Positions 51,599 through 60,125 of a stretch of DNA of 64,000 nucleotides are shown one piece after another. The notes beneath the pieces were generated by a model, which did not search any database, was not told where the DNA came from, and worked only from the letters and a program-made list of their open reading frames with translations. Position numbers and translations under genes: made by a program. The stretch lies in assembly GCA_003576695.1 (NCBI GenBank), contig QOZQ01000010.1, forward strand, positions 1 to 64,000, in the 5' to 3' direction. The stretch comes from Taklimakanibacter lacteus (lineage in GTDB: Bacteria > Pseudomonadota > Alphaproteobacteria > Rhizobiales > Aestuariivirgaceae). Position 1 is the first letter of the stretch. Every line of letters begins with the position of its first letter.

Positions 51599-52762
51599 TC
51601 ACGGGCCAGCTATTTGCCGCCAGGCTTCGTAGAGCGTCGAATGCAGCAATTGCGGTCGGCTGCCGAAGCGCACCACGACCAGATCCTTCTCCGGCATCAG
51701 ATAGACCGCCTGGCCGCCATTGCCCATGAAATAGGTGAAGCGGCCCTGCAGCTTCTCGCCCGGGCGATCGAGGATATCGTGCCAGGCATGGAGCCGGTAG
51801 GCGCCCTGGCGCAGCTCATCCGTGCTGAGATCCTGGCCAAGAAACGCCCGGTTCGATTCATCGCTGAGGAGCGGGTGGCCGGGCGTGCCGTTATGCATGA
51901 TGAAGCGGGCGGCGAGCACCCAGTCGCGCGCCCTGGCATAGAGGCAGCAATAAGCGGAAATATCGAGACCCGCGCCATAACGCCGCCAGCGCGCATCACG
52001 CGACCCGGACGGCCCCCAGATGTCATGGGACAGGCGGGTATCGAGAGCCGGAAGCAGGCTCCCCAGAAGGGCGGTGTTGACGTTCTGGTAGCTGAACACG
52101 CCGCGCCGGCCGGGATCGCTATGCAGCCTTTCCACGACGCCCTTGAGACCGCTCGCATGCAGGCGGGCCATAGGACCGAAGGGATTGGAGATGGTCGCTT
52201 CGAGATTCTTCCGCGGCTGGCCTGATGCCGTCTTCATCTCGTCGGTCTCGAAGATGATGCCGCTCTTCATGTCGAGGAGGTCGCGCGGCGTCACGCCGAG
52301 CGCGGGGATGGGCGCATCGAGCTCTGGAATCTCGCCTCGTTCGGCTGCCTTGAGTGCCAAGAGGCCAACCAGGCTCTTGGCCAGCGAAAACGAATTGAAC
52401 TGGGTGTCGCGCGAAAAGCCGGGGGCGTAATATTCGAGTTGCAACTGCCCGCCCTGATAGACGAGCAGCGCCTTGCCGCCGCTTTCCTGAAACAGTTTCG
52501 CGAGGCCGGGAGCAAGTGTCGTCTGCAGCGGCTCGCCCAGTTCCTGCGGTTGCGCGGCGCCGGCGATGTCGGCGAACGCGCCATGCGCCGGCCATTCGGG
52601 TGTCGGAAAGCCTTCGGCAAGGAGATGGGGCAGATAGGGCGCATAAGCGAGGGCGCCGGCCGAGAGAGCCAGGGTGACGAGGAGGGCGCGGGCGAGCCAA
52701 CGCAGATGGGGGAAGCGCAAGGGAGCTCTCAAAGCAGGCAGGAGACAATGATCGATCGCCAT
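51599..52762 (-). CDS. Serine hydrolase, beta-lactamase/class C fold
   Basis: A 387-residue protein with one N-terminal membrane helix (WLARALLVTLALSAGALAYA). The SxxK active site is SLAKS in FNSFSLAKSLVGLLALKAAERGEIPELDAPI, and GLDISAYCCLYARARDW gives the YxN-like region. A C-terminal GNGGQAVYLMPEKDLVVVRFG follows. The family includes esterases, 6-aminohexanoate-oligomer hydrolases and peptidases; substrate unknown, probably periplasmic and membrane anchored. Confidence 0.85.
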   Translation of the reverse strand: MAIDHCLLPALRAPLRFPHLRWLARALLVTLALSAGALAYAPYLPHLLAEGFPTPEWPAHGAFADIAGAAQPQELGEPLQTTLAPGLAKLFQESGGKALLVYQGGQLQLEYYAPGFSRDTQFNSFSLAKSLVGLLALKAAERGEIPELDAPIPALGVTPRDLLDMKSGIIFETDEMKTASGQPRKNLEATISNPFGPMARLHASGLKGVVERLHSDPGRRGVFSYQNVNTALLGSLLPALDTRLSHDIWGPSGSRDARWRRYGAGLDISAYCCLYARARDWVLAARFIMHNGTPGHPLLSDESNRAFLGQDLSTDELRQGAYRLHAWHDILDRPGEKLQGRFTYFMGNGGQAVYLMPEKDLVVVRFGSRPQLLHSTLYEAWRQIAGP

Positions 52763-52778
52763 TGTGGCGGATTTGTAT

Positions 52779-53327
52779 CTAGATTCCGAAGGCCTGCTTG
52801 ATCTTCAGGGCGCATTCGGCCGGGGTGGCCTTGCTCGTATCGACCTCGAGATCATAGGTCAGGCCCTGATGGACACGATCAAATTGCCAACGCGCAAGCC
52901 CGATCATGCGGTCGCCGCGCTGCCTTTCACGCTCTTCGAGGACCGCGAGCGGCGCGAAGACGCTGACAAGGGAGACGTCGAAGCCGGCGAGCAGCAGCTT
53001 GTAATCCTCCCATTCGGCAGAGAGCATCACTTCATCCACGATGAGATCATTGCCGGCTCCGGCAAGGGCGGCCACGGCACGCCGCATACCGGCGAGCGTA
53101 CGCGCGCCGACACTGCCGGTCCTGATGGCGACCGCGGGTCCATAGGGGCTTGACGCAGGCTCGGGAGCAAAACCTTCCGGATGCCCCCAATAGCTGGCGG
53201 GCAGCATGTCGATGAAGGCGTCCATCGCCACAAGCAGGAACGGCTTGTCGGCGATCTCCTGCAACGCGCGGGCGATCGAACTCTTGCCGGCGCTGCCGGC
53301 GCCATTGAGGATGATGATGCGGGCCAT
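52779..53327 (-). CDS. Chloramphenicol-phosphotransferase-like P-loop kinase
   Basis: A 182-residue protein; the start at 53327 gives MARIIILNGAGSAGKSSIARAL, a normal P-loop opening. AMDAFIDMLP and a late VFAPLAVLEERERQRGDR block fit the CPT family. Actual chloramphenicol resistance cannot be claimed; many relatives phosphorylate unknown small molecules. Confidence 0.8.
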   Translation of the reverse strand: MARIIILNGAGSAGKSSIARALQEIADKPFLLVAMDAFIDMLPASYWGHPEGFAPEPASSPYGPAVAIRTGSVGARTLAGMRRAVAALAGAGNDLIVDEVMLSAEWEDYKLLLAGFDVSLVSVFAPLAVLEERERQRGDRMIGLARWQFDRVHQGLTYDLEVDTSKATPAECALKIKQAFGI

Positions 53328-53433
53328 GAGAGGAGGAGATAGCGGTTTTTCCCGGATGCGGGAACTGCCCGGACGGTGGAACCAGTTTCCGCCCCATCCA
53401 TTGACATAGGACGATACGACCATGGAGGCACAC

Positions 53434-53760
53434 ATGATCGACGCGGGTGGTACGATGTGGATTCTGATAGCCGTTGTGGGCGCCGTAGTGCTGGCGCTCG
53501 GCCTGTTTTATGCATCGCAGCAGGCGAAGGAAGCGCCGCGCGATGCCGTGACGCTGAACCTCAAGGACGAGATGACCCGGCAGAACTTCTCGGACGAGGC
53601 TGTCGAGGAGAAGCCGCTTTTCGCGGAAGCCGAGGCGACGCCTGAGCCGATGAAGGTCGAGGCGGAAGCGAGCAAGCCGGCAAGGAAGCGGCGTCCGCGC
53701 GTCAGCAAGCAGCGTACGCGGCGCAATGAGGAGCGCCCATCGTCGCACGCTGTACATTGA
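53434..53760 (+). CDS. Single-TM protein with basic tail
   Basis: A 108-residue protein. ATG 53434 is preferred because GGAGG lies seven bases upstream. One hydrophobic helix (WILIAVVGAVVLALGLFYAS) is followed by a charged, Glu/Pro-rich middle and a strongly basic tail, KPARKRRPRVSKQRTRRNEERP. This could be an inner-membrane protein whose cytoplasmic tail binds nucleic acid or lipid head groups. No family recognised. Confidence 0.55.
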   Translation: MIDAGGTMWILIAVVGAVVLALGLFYASQQAKEAPRDAVTLNLKDEMTRQNFSDEAVEEKPLFAEAEATPEPMKVEAEASKPARKRRPRVSKQRTRRNEERPSSHAVH

Positions 53761-53824
53761 TCCGGAACCAACATCTCTGGCTCACGTTCGCTATGGACAT
53801 TCCTGCAAGCGAAGGGAGCCCATC

Positions 53825-54331
53825 ATGGGATTTTTCTCTAAAGACATAGGCACGCTGAACGATCTGTTTCTGCATACGATGCGCGACATCTACTATGCCG
53901 AGAAGAAGATCGTGAAAGCTCTTCCCAATATGGTCGACAAGGCGACCGACGACGGTCTCAAGACTGTTTTCGAGCGCCATTGCGATGAGACCGAAATCCA
54001 CATCGAGAGGCTGGAAAAGGCATTCCAGATGATGGGGGCGGAGGCCCGCCTCGTCAGCTGCCCGGCAATCGAAGGCATCCTGGACGAGGCCGACGAGATT
54101 TCCGGCGACATCGATGACGACATGGTCATGGACGCCGCTTTGATCGCTGCCGCCCAGACGGTGGAGCACTATGAGATCACCCGCTATGGCACGCTGATCG
54201 CCTGGGCGCGCGAGCTTGGCCGGGCTGATTGCGCGGCCCTTTTCGAGGAGACGCTGGCGGAGGAAAGGGCGGCCGACCACACGCTGTCCAACCTCGCCGA
54301 AAGACGGATCAACCTCAAATCGGCCGCCTGA
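53825..54331 (+). CDS. Ferritin-like DUF892 protein (YciE/YciF family)
   Basis: A 168-residue four-helix-bundle protein: LNDLFLHTMRDIYYAEKKIVKALPNMVDKATDDGLKTVF, HCDETEIHIERLEKAF, AAAQTVEHYEITRYGTLIAWARELG, LAEERAADHTLSNLAE. The Glu and His residues spaced along helices match the YciF di-iron-like site. Family members are induced by stress. GAAGGGAG ribosome site before ATG 53825. Confidence 0.9.
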   Translation: MGFFSKDIGTLNDLFLHTMRDIYYAEKKIVKALPNMVDKATDDGLKTVFERHCDETEIHIERLEKAFQMMGAEARLVSCPAIEGILDEADEISGDIDDDMVMDAALIAAAQTVEHYEITRYGTLIAWARELGRADCAALFEETLAEERAADHTLSNLAERRINLKSAA

Positions 54332-54335
54332 TCAC

Positions 54336-54410
54336 CCTTCGCCCTGGCGGGCTTCGGGTGACGTGCCGCCCCAAAGGAGGGCCTGCCCTCCGAAGCCCGC
54401 AGGGCGAAGG
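54336..54410. repeat. Large imperfect inverted repeat
   Basis: The left arm CCTTCGCCCTGGCGGGCTTCGG (54336-54357) pairs with the right arm at 54390-54410 over about twenty positions, with one bulged base and a 32-base loop. There is no T tract. It lies between the DUF892 stop and gatB. The sequence looks like a dispersed intergenic palindrome family of alphaproteobacteria, possibly acting as a transcription or message-stability signal. Confidence 0.65.
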
Positions 54411-54468
54411 AGGGTTGAACCGGGGCCCGCAACCCAGTACCTAGCTCTCCGGAATGGAGAGCAGGCGA

Positions 54469-55947
54469 ATGAATTCAGAGCTGCGCATTGCGGACAAGAA
54501 GGACTGGCTGAAGGGCGCCACCGGTGATTGGGAAGTCATCATCGGCATGGAAGTTCACGCCCAGGTCTCGTCCAAGGCCAAGCTGTTCTCGGGCGCTTCC
54601 GCCGAATATGGCGGCGAGCCCAATGACCATGTCTCGCTGGTCGATGCCGCCATGCCGGGCATGCTGCCGGTGATCAATGAATTCTGCGTCGAGCAGGCGG
54701 TGAAGACCGGGCTCGGCCTCAAGGCGCAGATCAACCCGCATTCGGTGTTCGACCGCAAGAATTACTTCTATCCGGACCTGCCGCAGGGTTACCAGATCTC
54801 ACAGTACAAGCAGCCGGTGGTCGGCGAAGGCGTGGTCAGGGTCGATGTCGAGGACGGTCATTCCATCGATGTCGGCATCGAGCGCCTGCATCTCGAGCAG
54901 GACGCCGGCAAGAGCCTGCACGACCAGCACCCCAATATGAGCTTCGTCGATCTCAACCGGTCCGGCGTGGCGCTGATGGAGATCGTATCCAGGCCCGATA
55001 TGCGCTCGGCCGACGAGGCCAAGGCCTATGTGACCAAACTGCGCCAGATCATGCGTTATCTGGGCACCTGCGACGGCAATATGGAGCAGGGGAGCCTCAG
55101 GGCCGATATCAATGTGTCGGTGCGCCGTCCGGGCGAGCCCTTCGGCACACGCTGCGAGATCAAGAACGTCAATTCCATCAGGTTCATGGGTCAGGCCATT
55201 GCCTATGAGGCGCGCCGCCAGATCGGTGTCCTGGAGGATGGCGGCAAGATCGACCAGGAGACCCGGCTTTTTGATGCGAAGAAAGGCGAAACCCGGTCCA
55301 TGCGCTCCAAGGAAGAGGCGCATGATTACCGCTATTTCCCCGATCCCGATCTTCTGCCGCTGGAGCTCGAGGCTGACTGGATCGCGCACATCAAGGCGGC
55401 CCTGCCTGAGCTTCCGGACGAGAAACGGGACCGGTTCATCAAGGACTATGGCCTTTCCGCCTATGACGCCGACGTCCTCATCGCCGAGCGCGCTTCCGCC
55501 GCCTATTTCGAGACGGTGGCAAAGGGGCGCGATGGCAAGACGGCCGCCAACTGGGTGATCAACGAGCTCTTCGGTCGCTTGAACAAGGAGGGCAAAGATA
55601 TTGAAAATACACCGGTTTCGGCCGATCAACTGGGCGCCGTCATCGACCTGATCCAGGCCGGCACGATCTCCGGCAAGATCGCCAAGGACGTGTTCGAGAT
55701 CGTCTGGACGGAAGGCGGTAACCCGGCGGAAATCGTCGAGAAGCGCGGCCTCAGGCAGGTGACCGACACCGGCGCCATCGAGAAGGCGGTGGATGACATC
55801 ATTGCCGGCAATCCCGACAAGGTGGAGCAGGTGAAGGCCAAGCCGACCATGCTCGGCTGGTTCGTGGGTCAGGTCATGAAAACCACCGGCGGCAAGGCGA
55901 ATCCCCAGGCCGTTAACCAAATTCTGCGCCAGAAACTCGGGCTTTAA
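54469..55947 (+). CDS. gatB: Aspartyl/glutamyl-tRNA amidotransferase subunit B
   Basis: A 492-residue protein from ATG 54469. [84 protein letters not shown] and [14 protein letters not shown] are family hallmarks. The C-terminal YqeY-like tail reads [40 protein letters not shown]. With GatA and GatC, encoded elsewhere, it makes Gln-tRNA(Gln) and possibly Asn-tRNA(Asn). Confidence 0.98.
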   Translation: MNSELRIADKKDWLKGATGDWEVIIGMEVHAQVSSKAKLFSGASAEYGGEPNDHVSLVDAAMPGMLPVINEFCVEQAVKTGLGLKAQINPHSVFDRKNYFYPDLPQGYQISQYKQPVVGEGVVRVDVEDGHSIDVGIERLHLEQDAGKSLHDQHPNMSFVDLNRSGVALMEIVSRPDMRSADEAKAYVTKLRQIMRYLGTCDGNMEQGSLRADINVSVRRPGEPFGTRCEIKNVNSIRFMGQAIAYEARRQIGVLEDGGKIDQETRLFDAKKGETRSMRSKEEAHDYRYFPDPDLLPLELEADWIAHIKAALPELPDEKRDRFIKDYGLSAYDADVLIAERASAAYFETVAKGRDGKTAANWVINELFGRLNKEGKDIENTPVSADQLGAVIDLIQAGTISGKIAKDVFEIVWTEGGNPAEIVEKRGLRQVTDTGAIEKAVDDIIAGNPDKVEQVKAKPTMLGWFVGQVMKTTGGKANPQAVNQILRQKLGL

Positions 55948-56085
55948 CCCCTGCCTTAAGATTTTTCTTAGATTTACCAATAAGTTATACGAAGGTTCCG
56001 ATTCGCCGTATTTGGCGCTATAGTCCGTACCCGGATTGTTGATGGGGGGCGCGCGCTGTTAGGGCCGCGCCAATCGGAGGTTTGA

Positions 56086-56844
56086 ATGGGCAAAGCAGCC
56101 AAGAAGGTCGCAAAGAAAGCGACCGTGAAGAAGTCTGTTGCCAAGCCGGCCGCGCGCCGGCCGGTGAAGCCGTCGGGGCGCTCGAAGCCGGCCGCCGTCG
56201 CCGTATCCGGCAACAAGGAGCGCTTCACTTTGCACGGCTTCGCGCTGTCAGGCCCCACTTACACGGTGGCGCTGATGCTGTCGCTGTGCCGGCATCCGTT
56301 CTCCTATATCCACGTCAATTTGCGCGAGGGCGCCCACAAGCAGCCCGATTACCTGGTGAAGAACCGCTACGGCCAGGTGCCGTGCCTGCGCGACGGCCAG
56401 ATCTTCCTCAGCCAGTCGGCCGCGATCCTCGAATATCTGGCGGGCAAGCTCGGCAAGTTCGACGGCAAGACCGAGTTCGAGCAGCAGCGGGTGCGCGAGT
56501 GGATGTTCTGGGTCTGGGACAAGCTGGCAGCGCCCATCTACCGCTTGCGTCAGCGGGCGCGGGGCCTGCGCCAGTTCGGCGATGAGGTAAAGGTCATGTA
56601 TGATACCGAGGCCCGCGGGGCGCTGGCGGTGCTCGACCATGAGCTTGCCAAGTCGGACTGGCTGACCGGCCGCAAGCCCACCATTGCCGATATCGACGCC
56701 TATGGCGTCATCCGCTATGCCGCCGAAGCCGGCATGGACATTTCGGCCTATCCCAGGATCGCTGAGTGGAAGAAGCGCTTTGAAGCGCTTCCCGGTTTTG
56801 CTACACCCGAGCAGCTCCTGCCGCTGGAAAGCCGGCTGCTGTAA
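56086..56844 (+). CDS. Glutathione S-transferase with histone-H1-like N-terminal tail
   Basis: A 252-residue protein. Residues 1-43 are Lys/Ala/Pro/Arg-rich with repeated AKK-type units, like histone H1 tails. GST N-domain follows from FTLHGFALSGPTYTVALML, with NRYGQVPCLRDGQIFLSQSAAILEYLA carrying the cis-Pro (VPCL) and SQS glutathione-binding turn. The GST C-domain is helical, with DWLTGRKPTIADIDAYGVIRYAAEAG. The ATG at 56086 has a TCGGAGG site seven to eight bases upstream, so the tail is translated. The tail may bind DNA or membranes; this is unusual for a GST. Confidence 0.85.
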   Translation: MGKAAKKVAKKATVKKSVAKPAARRPVKPSGRSKPAAVAVSGNKERFTLHGFALSGPTYTVALMLSLCRHPFSYIHVNLREGAHKQPDYLVKNRYGQVPCLRDGQIFLSQSAAILEYLAGKLGKFDGKTEFEQQRVREWMFWVWDKLAAPIYRLRQRARGLRQFGDEVKVMYDTEARGALAVLDHELAKSDWLTGRKPTIADIDAYGVIRYAAEAGMDISAYPRIAEWKKRFEALPGFATPEQLLPLESRLL

Positions 56845-56862
56845 GGAACTCTGAGGCCAGAA

Positions 56863-57879
56863 TTGACAGTCGAGACTGAGGCCGGCCCGCGCGAGCCGGA
56901 ATTGGAGGCGGATGAGTCTGCGCCTTCACCCAAGCCCCGCCGCAGGCGCGGCCGCTTCACCTGCTTCATCGGCTTGCTTTTCGGCATTGCCGGCGTGCTC
57001 GCCGGCTGGTTCGGCAAATTGTGGATCGCCTTCGATGTGTTCGCCCAGTTCGCGAACCACTTCTGGCTGATCGCCCTGGCCTTCGCGCTCGGCTTCGTGA
57101 TGCCGCGGGCGCGGGTGCTGACGGCGCTTGCCATCATCATCATCGGCATGCTGGTGATCGGCATCATCCCGCAGCGGAACGCCGCGACCTATCCTGCTCC
57201 CGGCATCCAGGCGCCCGCCGGCACGCGCCTCGTCCGCATCATGTCGTTCAACACCTGGATGGGCAATGCGAAGGTCGAGGCGATTGCCGCCGAAGTCGAG
57301 CGCAACGACCCCGATATCCTGGTGCTCCTGGAGTTCGGGCCAGAGAAGCGCGCTCTGCTCGACCGGCTGCGCGGCAAATACCGGTATCAGGAAGACTGCG
57401 TGCATCTGGAAGACTGCTACATGGCGGTGTTCTCCAAATATCCGATCGCCGATTCAGAGAGTCATGCCGTTTGGGAAGGGCCGCCCATGATGCGCGTCAC
57501 TTTCGGCAATGAGCTGAGCGGCCTCACCATCATCGGCGCGCATACGATCCGTTTTCCCTATCTGCGCGCCCAGCTGGCGCAACTCGGGCATCTGGGCGAC
57601 CTGGTGCGCCGGCTGTCCGGCCCGCGCATAGTGATGGGTGATTTCAATGCGACGCCATCCTCGCGCCTGCTGGCGACCTTCGAGGAGCGCTCCGGCTTGC
57701 GCCGGCTCGACGGCTGGCTGCCCACCTGGCCGGCGCGCCTGCAGATACCGCAGCTCGCCATCGACCACATCTTCGCCAGTGCGGAAGTGAAATCGGTGGA
57801 ACCGGTGCGCATCGGCAAAAATGCCGGGTCCGACCATTTCCCGGTGGTGGTACGCGTCGCCATTCCGACGCCGCTTTAG
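56863..57879 (+). CDS. Endonuclease/exonuclease/phosphatase family membrane protein
   Basis: A 338-residue protein with a TTG start at 56863 (GAGG six bases upstream). An acidic N-terminus with a KPRRRRGRF turn is followed by three membrane helices (about 30-105). An EEP domain follows: VRIMSFNTWMGN, PDILVLLEFG, IIGAHTIRFPY, PRIVMGDFNATPSS, AIDHIFAS, and SDHFPVVV. All catalytic residues (Asn, Glu, Asp, Asn, Asp, His) are visible. It resembles YafD-like proteins; substrate could be nucleic acid, sugar-phosphate or lipid phosphate. Confidence 0.88.
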   Translation: MTVETEAGPREPELEADESAPSPKPRRRRGRFTCFIGLLFGIAGVLAGWFGKLWIAFDVFAQFANHFWLIALAFALGFVMPRARVLTALAIIIIGMLVIGIIPQRNAATYPAPGIQAPAGTRLVRIMSFNTWMGNAKVEAIAAEVERNDPDILVLLEFGPEKRALLDRLRGKYRYQEDCVHLEDCYMAVFSKYPIADSESHAVWEGPPMMRVTFGNELSGLTIIGAHTIRFPYLRAQLAQLGHLGDLVRRLSGPRIVMGDFNATPSSRLLATFEERSGLRRLDGWLPTWPARLQIPQLAIDHIFASAEVKSVEPVRIGKNAGSDHFPVVVRVAIPTPL

Positions 57880-58104
57880 GCTCTCAAAGCCTCATGCTGG
57901 TTAGCGCCGTGTAAATGCGGCGCCCCAGGCGCTTACGCCAATCACCTGAAATGATTCGGTAAATCGTGACATGGCGGAAGCGGGCTTCAGTCCCCGTTAA
58001 GCCTGCCGCTTAACGCCGTCTTGGCGTCCTGGAGTGCATCTTTCCCTCGCACGGTCATCAAAAAAGGCCGGCGGTGGGACAAGTCAAACAGAAGGGACAG
58101 GAGC

Positions 58105-58371
58105 ATGAGGAGCTCTAGCGGGTCGTCGGCTCAAGCGACGGAGGCGGCCGGCACATCGGTCGAGATGCTTTTTCATCTCGGCATGATGTATTGTCTGGGC
58201 CGCGAGGTGGCGCAGGATTATGTCGCGGCGCATAAGTGGTTCAATATAGCCGCCCTCAGGGGCAGCGCCGAAGCCCGGCATTATCGTTGCGAGATTTCAC
58301 GCGAAATGACATCACTGCAGATCGCCGAAGCCCAGCGTCAGGCGAGGGCCTGGATCAGCAGCCTGCATTGA
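58105..58371 (+). CDS. SEL1-repeat small protein
   Basis: An 88-residue protein; ATG 58105 has an AGGAG site. VEMLFHLGMMYCLGREVAQDYVAAHKWFNIAALRGSAEARHYR is one SEL1/TPR-like repeat with its second helix, and IAEAQRQARAWI is a capping helix. No signal peptide. The family mediates protein contacts; partner unknown. Confidence 0.75.
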   Translation: MRSSSGSSAQATEAAGTSVEMLFHLGMMYCLGREVAQDYVAAHKWFNIAALRGSAEARHYRCEISREMTSLQIAEAQRQARAWISSLH

Positions 58372-58386
58372 GGACGCTGAAGCCGC

Positions 58387-58662
58387 TCAATATTCCAGCG
58401 AATGGTCTTCGCCATGCAGCTCCTGCTCGCCGGTGAAGCGCCGGAACTGGCTGTCGAGGATCTTCTGCTCGCGCTGCCTGCGGTAGATCTCCGACTGGAT
58501 CAGATCGGCATTCAGGTTGATGTTGTCCTGCTCGGAATTCAGGGACGGCAGGGGATCATTGTCGGGTGAGTAGGTGTGGCCGCCGGGAATGAAATTCTCG
58601 GCCGCCAAAGCGGGGCCGAAAAGCGCACCGGCGAAAGCAATAGTCAAGATAGTCCGGCGCAT
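58387..58662 (-). CDS. Small secreted protein of unknown function
   Basis: A 91-residue protein with a signal peptide (MRRTILTIAFAGALFGPALAA). The mature acidic, Asn/Gln/Glu-rich part has HTYSPDNDPLPSLNSEQDNINLN and a helical QSEIYRRQREQKILD segment. It may be a lipid-free periplasmic protein. No family recognised. Confidence 0.6.
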   Translation of the reverse strand: MRRTILTIAFAGALFGPALAAENFIPGGHTYSPDNDPLPSLNSEQDNINLNADLIQSEIYRRQREQKILDSQFRRFTGEQELHGEDHSLEY

Positions 58663-58857
58663 TCACGTCTCCTGATATCTGGCCTGACAGGGCCTTTATC
58701 GCGCGTCCCGATAAGATTCACTTAACTTTGTCAATCTCGCACGGTTGCAGGCCTTAGGCAATCACGCCTTGCGGACGGGAAGCGTAAATAAGATTAAATT
58801 CTTTGCAAGATTCCCCTTCACAGGCGGACCAAATCCGGGCAAGACGTGGCCCGCGCC

Positions 58858-58951
58858 GGAGACGTGGCCGAGTGGCTGAAGGCGGCGGTTTGCTAAACCG
58901 TTATACGCCCTTAAAGGTGTATCGAGGGTTCGAATCCCTCCGTCTCCGCCA
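58858..58951 (+). tRNA. tRNA-Ser (anticodon GCT), CCA encoded
   Basis: GGAGACG (58858-58864) pairs with CGTCTCC (58941-58947), followed by G and CCA. The anticodon loop TTTGCTAAA gives GCT. A long variable arm (ATACGCCCTTAAAGGTGTAT) identifies the class II tRNA. The T arm is GAGGGTTCGAATCCCTC. Its 3' end is repeated at 60206. Confidence 0.96.
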
Positions 58952-58971
58952 ATTATTTTTCTTCAAGAAAA

Positions 58972-59088
58972 TCAAAATGCTACTTCGGATCGAAGCTCGA
59001 TTTTGCAGCAGCTTTGTGACACTAATTTTGGGATTATTTCGTTACCTAGATCGACCCACATCGCCTGTTTCATGTTGCGGTCGGCCAT
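58972..59088 (-). CDS. Possible 38-residue ORF beside the tRNA-Ser end
   Basis: From ATG 59088 the minus strand encodes MADRNMKQAMWVDLGNEIIP and continues to a stop at 58972. The composition is protein-like, and AGG lies eight to ten bases upstream. It has no homologue I recognise. It could be the C-terminal scrap of a larger gene lost from the element. Confidence 0.3.
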   Translation of the reverse strand: MADRNMKQAMWVDLGNEIIPKLVSQSCCKIELRSEVAF

Positions 59089-59177
59089 TTTACGACCTGA
59101 CCTTCACGCTCATCGTTTGTCTCGACCGTTCGACCTAATGCGTCTTGGACGGGCTCTGGCGCGACAACCTGGCGGGC

Positions 59178-59309
59178 CTAGTGGATGTCTCTGTGAGTGA
59201 GCCCGATATCGGCGATGAAGGCGAAATACTGTTCTTGAAGCTTGCTCATGTCGCCGCTGTCTGGAAGGGCAGCATATTGACTGTTGGCGGCAACCTGTTC
59301 TCGATTCAT
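59178..59309 (-). CDS. 43-residue protein coupled to the upstream 81-residue gene
   Basis: ATG 59309 overlaps the preceding TGA as ATGA. The frame encodes 43 residues beginning MNREQVAANSQYAALPDSGD and ending in a helical KLQEQYFAFIADIGLTHRD. Acidic and soluble. The exact stop/start overlap and protein-like composition support a real gene too short for ordinary gene finders. Function unknown. Confidence 0.45.
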   Translation of the reverse strand: MNREQVAANSQYAALPDSGDMSKLQEQYFAFIADIGLTHRDIH

Positions 59310-59551
59310 GTCTTATCGTGGTCGCGCTTGTATTTCTCAATCTCGCTGGGCGATAGTCGGGTAATTCCGAACCGGTAGTCACTCGTCGGGTCGTCCTCAA
59401 GCTCTTGCTTGTTTCTGGCTTCGCAGACCGCTTTCACATCGCCGTATCTGGCGGGCAGCGGCGTGACGACATAGAGCGTCTCTGATTTGCCCTCGCCGAC
59501 ATTCCAGCGAGCCATCCCGAAATAGCCAATCTCGTCGTCCTGCTTATTCAT
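59306..59551 (-). CDS. Orphan 81-residue protein in the tRNA-Ser element
   Basis: MNKQDDEIGYFGMARWNVGEGKSETLYVVTP starts a small soluble protein. A middle DVKAVCEARNKQELEDDPTSDYRFGITRLSPSEIEKY segment looks like alpha/beta structure with an acidic helix. An AAGGG lies about ten bases before the ATG. It is translationally coupled to the 43-residue gene downstream. No family recognised. Confidence 0.5.
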   Translation of the reverse strand: MNKQDDEIGYFGMARWNVGEGKSETLYVVTPLPARYGDVKAVCEARNKQELEDDPTSDYRFGITRLSPSEIEKYKRDHDKT

Positions 59552-59625
59552 GTCATTGCCCTTGTACGCCTACCAGGGCGAATTCTGAATTTCATTGTCG
59601 ATGCTTCTCCAGCCCTTCCGCGGAG

Positions 59626-59817
59626 TCATTTAGCGTTTAGCAGTCGACCTTCGTGCATCGGAAAATATCTAATGGTGCAGTTTGGAGCACGCTCAGAGCA
59701 TTCTTCTAGGGCTTGGTTTTCTGTCCTCGCCCATCCTGCTCCGGCTCTTTTACCGCTTCTGCCGGTAGCAAGCGCCGCCCCAAATTGACCCGAGGGCAAT
59801 ACGTCCCTATAGTTCAA
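59626..59817 (-). pseudogene. DUF4189-like C-terminal fragment
   Basis: The 63 residues contain GAALATGRSGKRAGAGWARTENQALEECSERAPNCTIRYF, matching the Gly-rich strand, helix and two-cysteine pattern of the secreted DUF4189 domain. The expected signal peptide and first strands are missing. The only start is a TTG directly after an in-frame stop, so it is likely a truncated remnant. Confidence 0.4.
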
Positions 59818-59846
59818 GGTTTATGGGTTAGACGGATCGATTTGGC

Positions 59847-60125
59847 ATGCTTCTGTCCCGCGGATTCTCTATTGCCGTCTGTCTGCTGGTGATTGCCGGC
59901 GCCCATAGTGCAGTAGCTTCCGACACCAAGGCTTCGGTGGAAGTGTCCTGCGCCGACACCAATAACTCCTGCAAAACTATGTGCAGGGACCAACAGTCTT
60001 CTGCCAAAATTCGTACATGCCAGGAGAAATGCTCGGCAGCTTATCGAAGCTGTCGGCGTCAAGCCAAAAAGCGACGGAAAGACTGCCAGGTCCGCTGTGT
60101 CGGGGGACAGCCAGACTCAAGTTAG
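59847..60125 (+). CDS. Secreted Cys-rich cationic protein with three CX3C motifs
   Basis: A 92-residue protein with a signal peptide (1-25). The mature part has eight cysteines (35, 42, 46, 58, 62, 69, 80, 84), including CKTMC, CQEKC and CQVRC, separated by strongly basic stretches (RRQAKKRRKD). Twin CX3C spacing suggests a helical hairpin stapled by disulfides. The net charge is high and positive. It may be a periplasmic binding protein or a secreted toxin-like or antimicrobial-like peptide; nothing confirms either. Confidence 0.55.
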   Translation: MLLSRGFSIAVCLLVIAGAHSAVASDTKASVEVSCADTNNSCKTMCRDQQSSAKIRTCQEKCSAAYRSCRRQAKKRRKDCQVRCVGGQPDSS

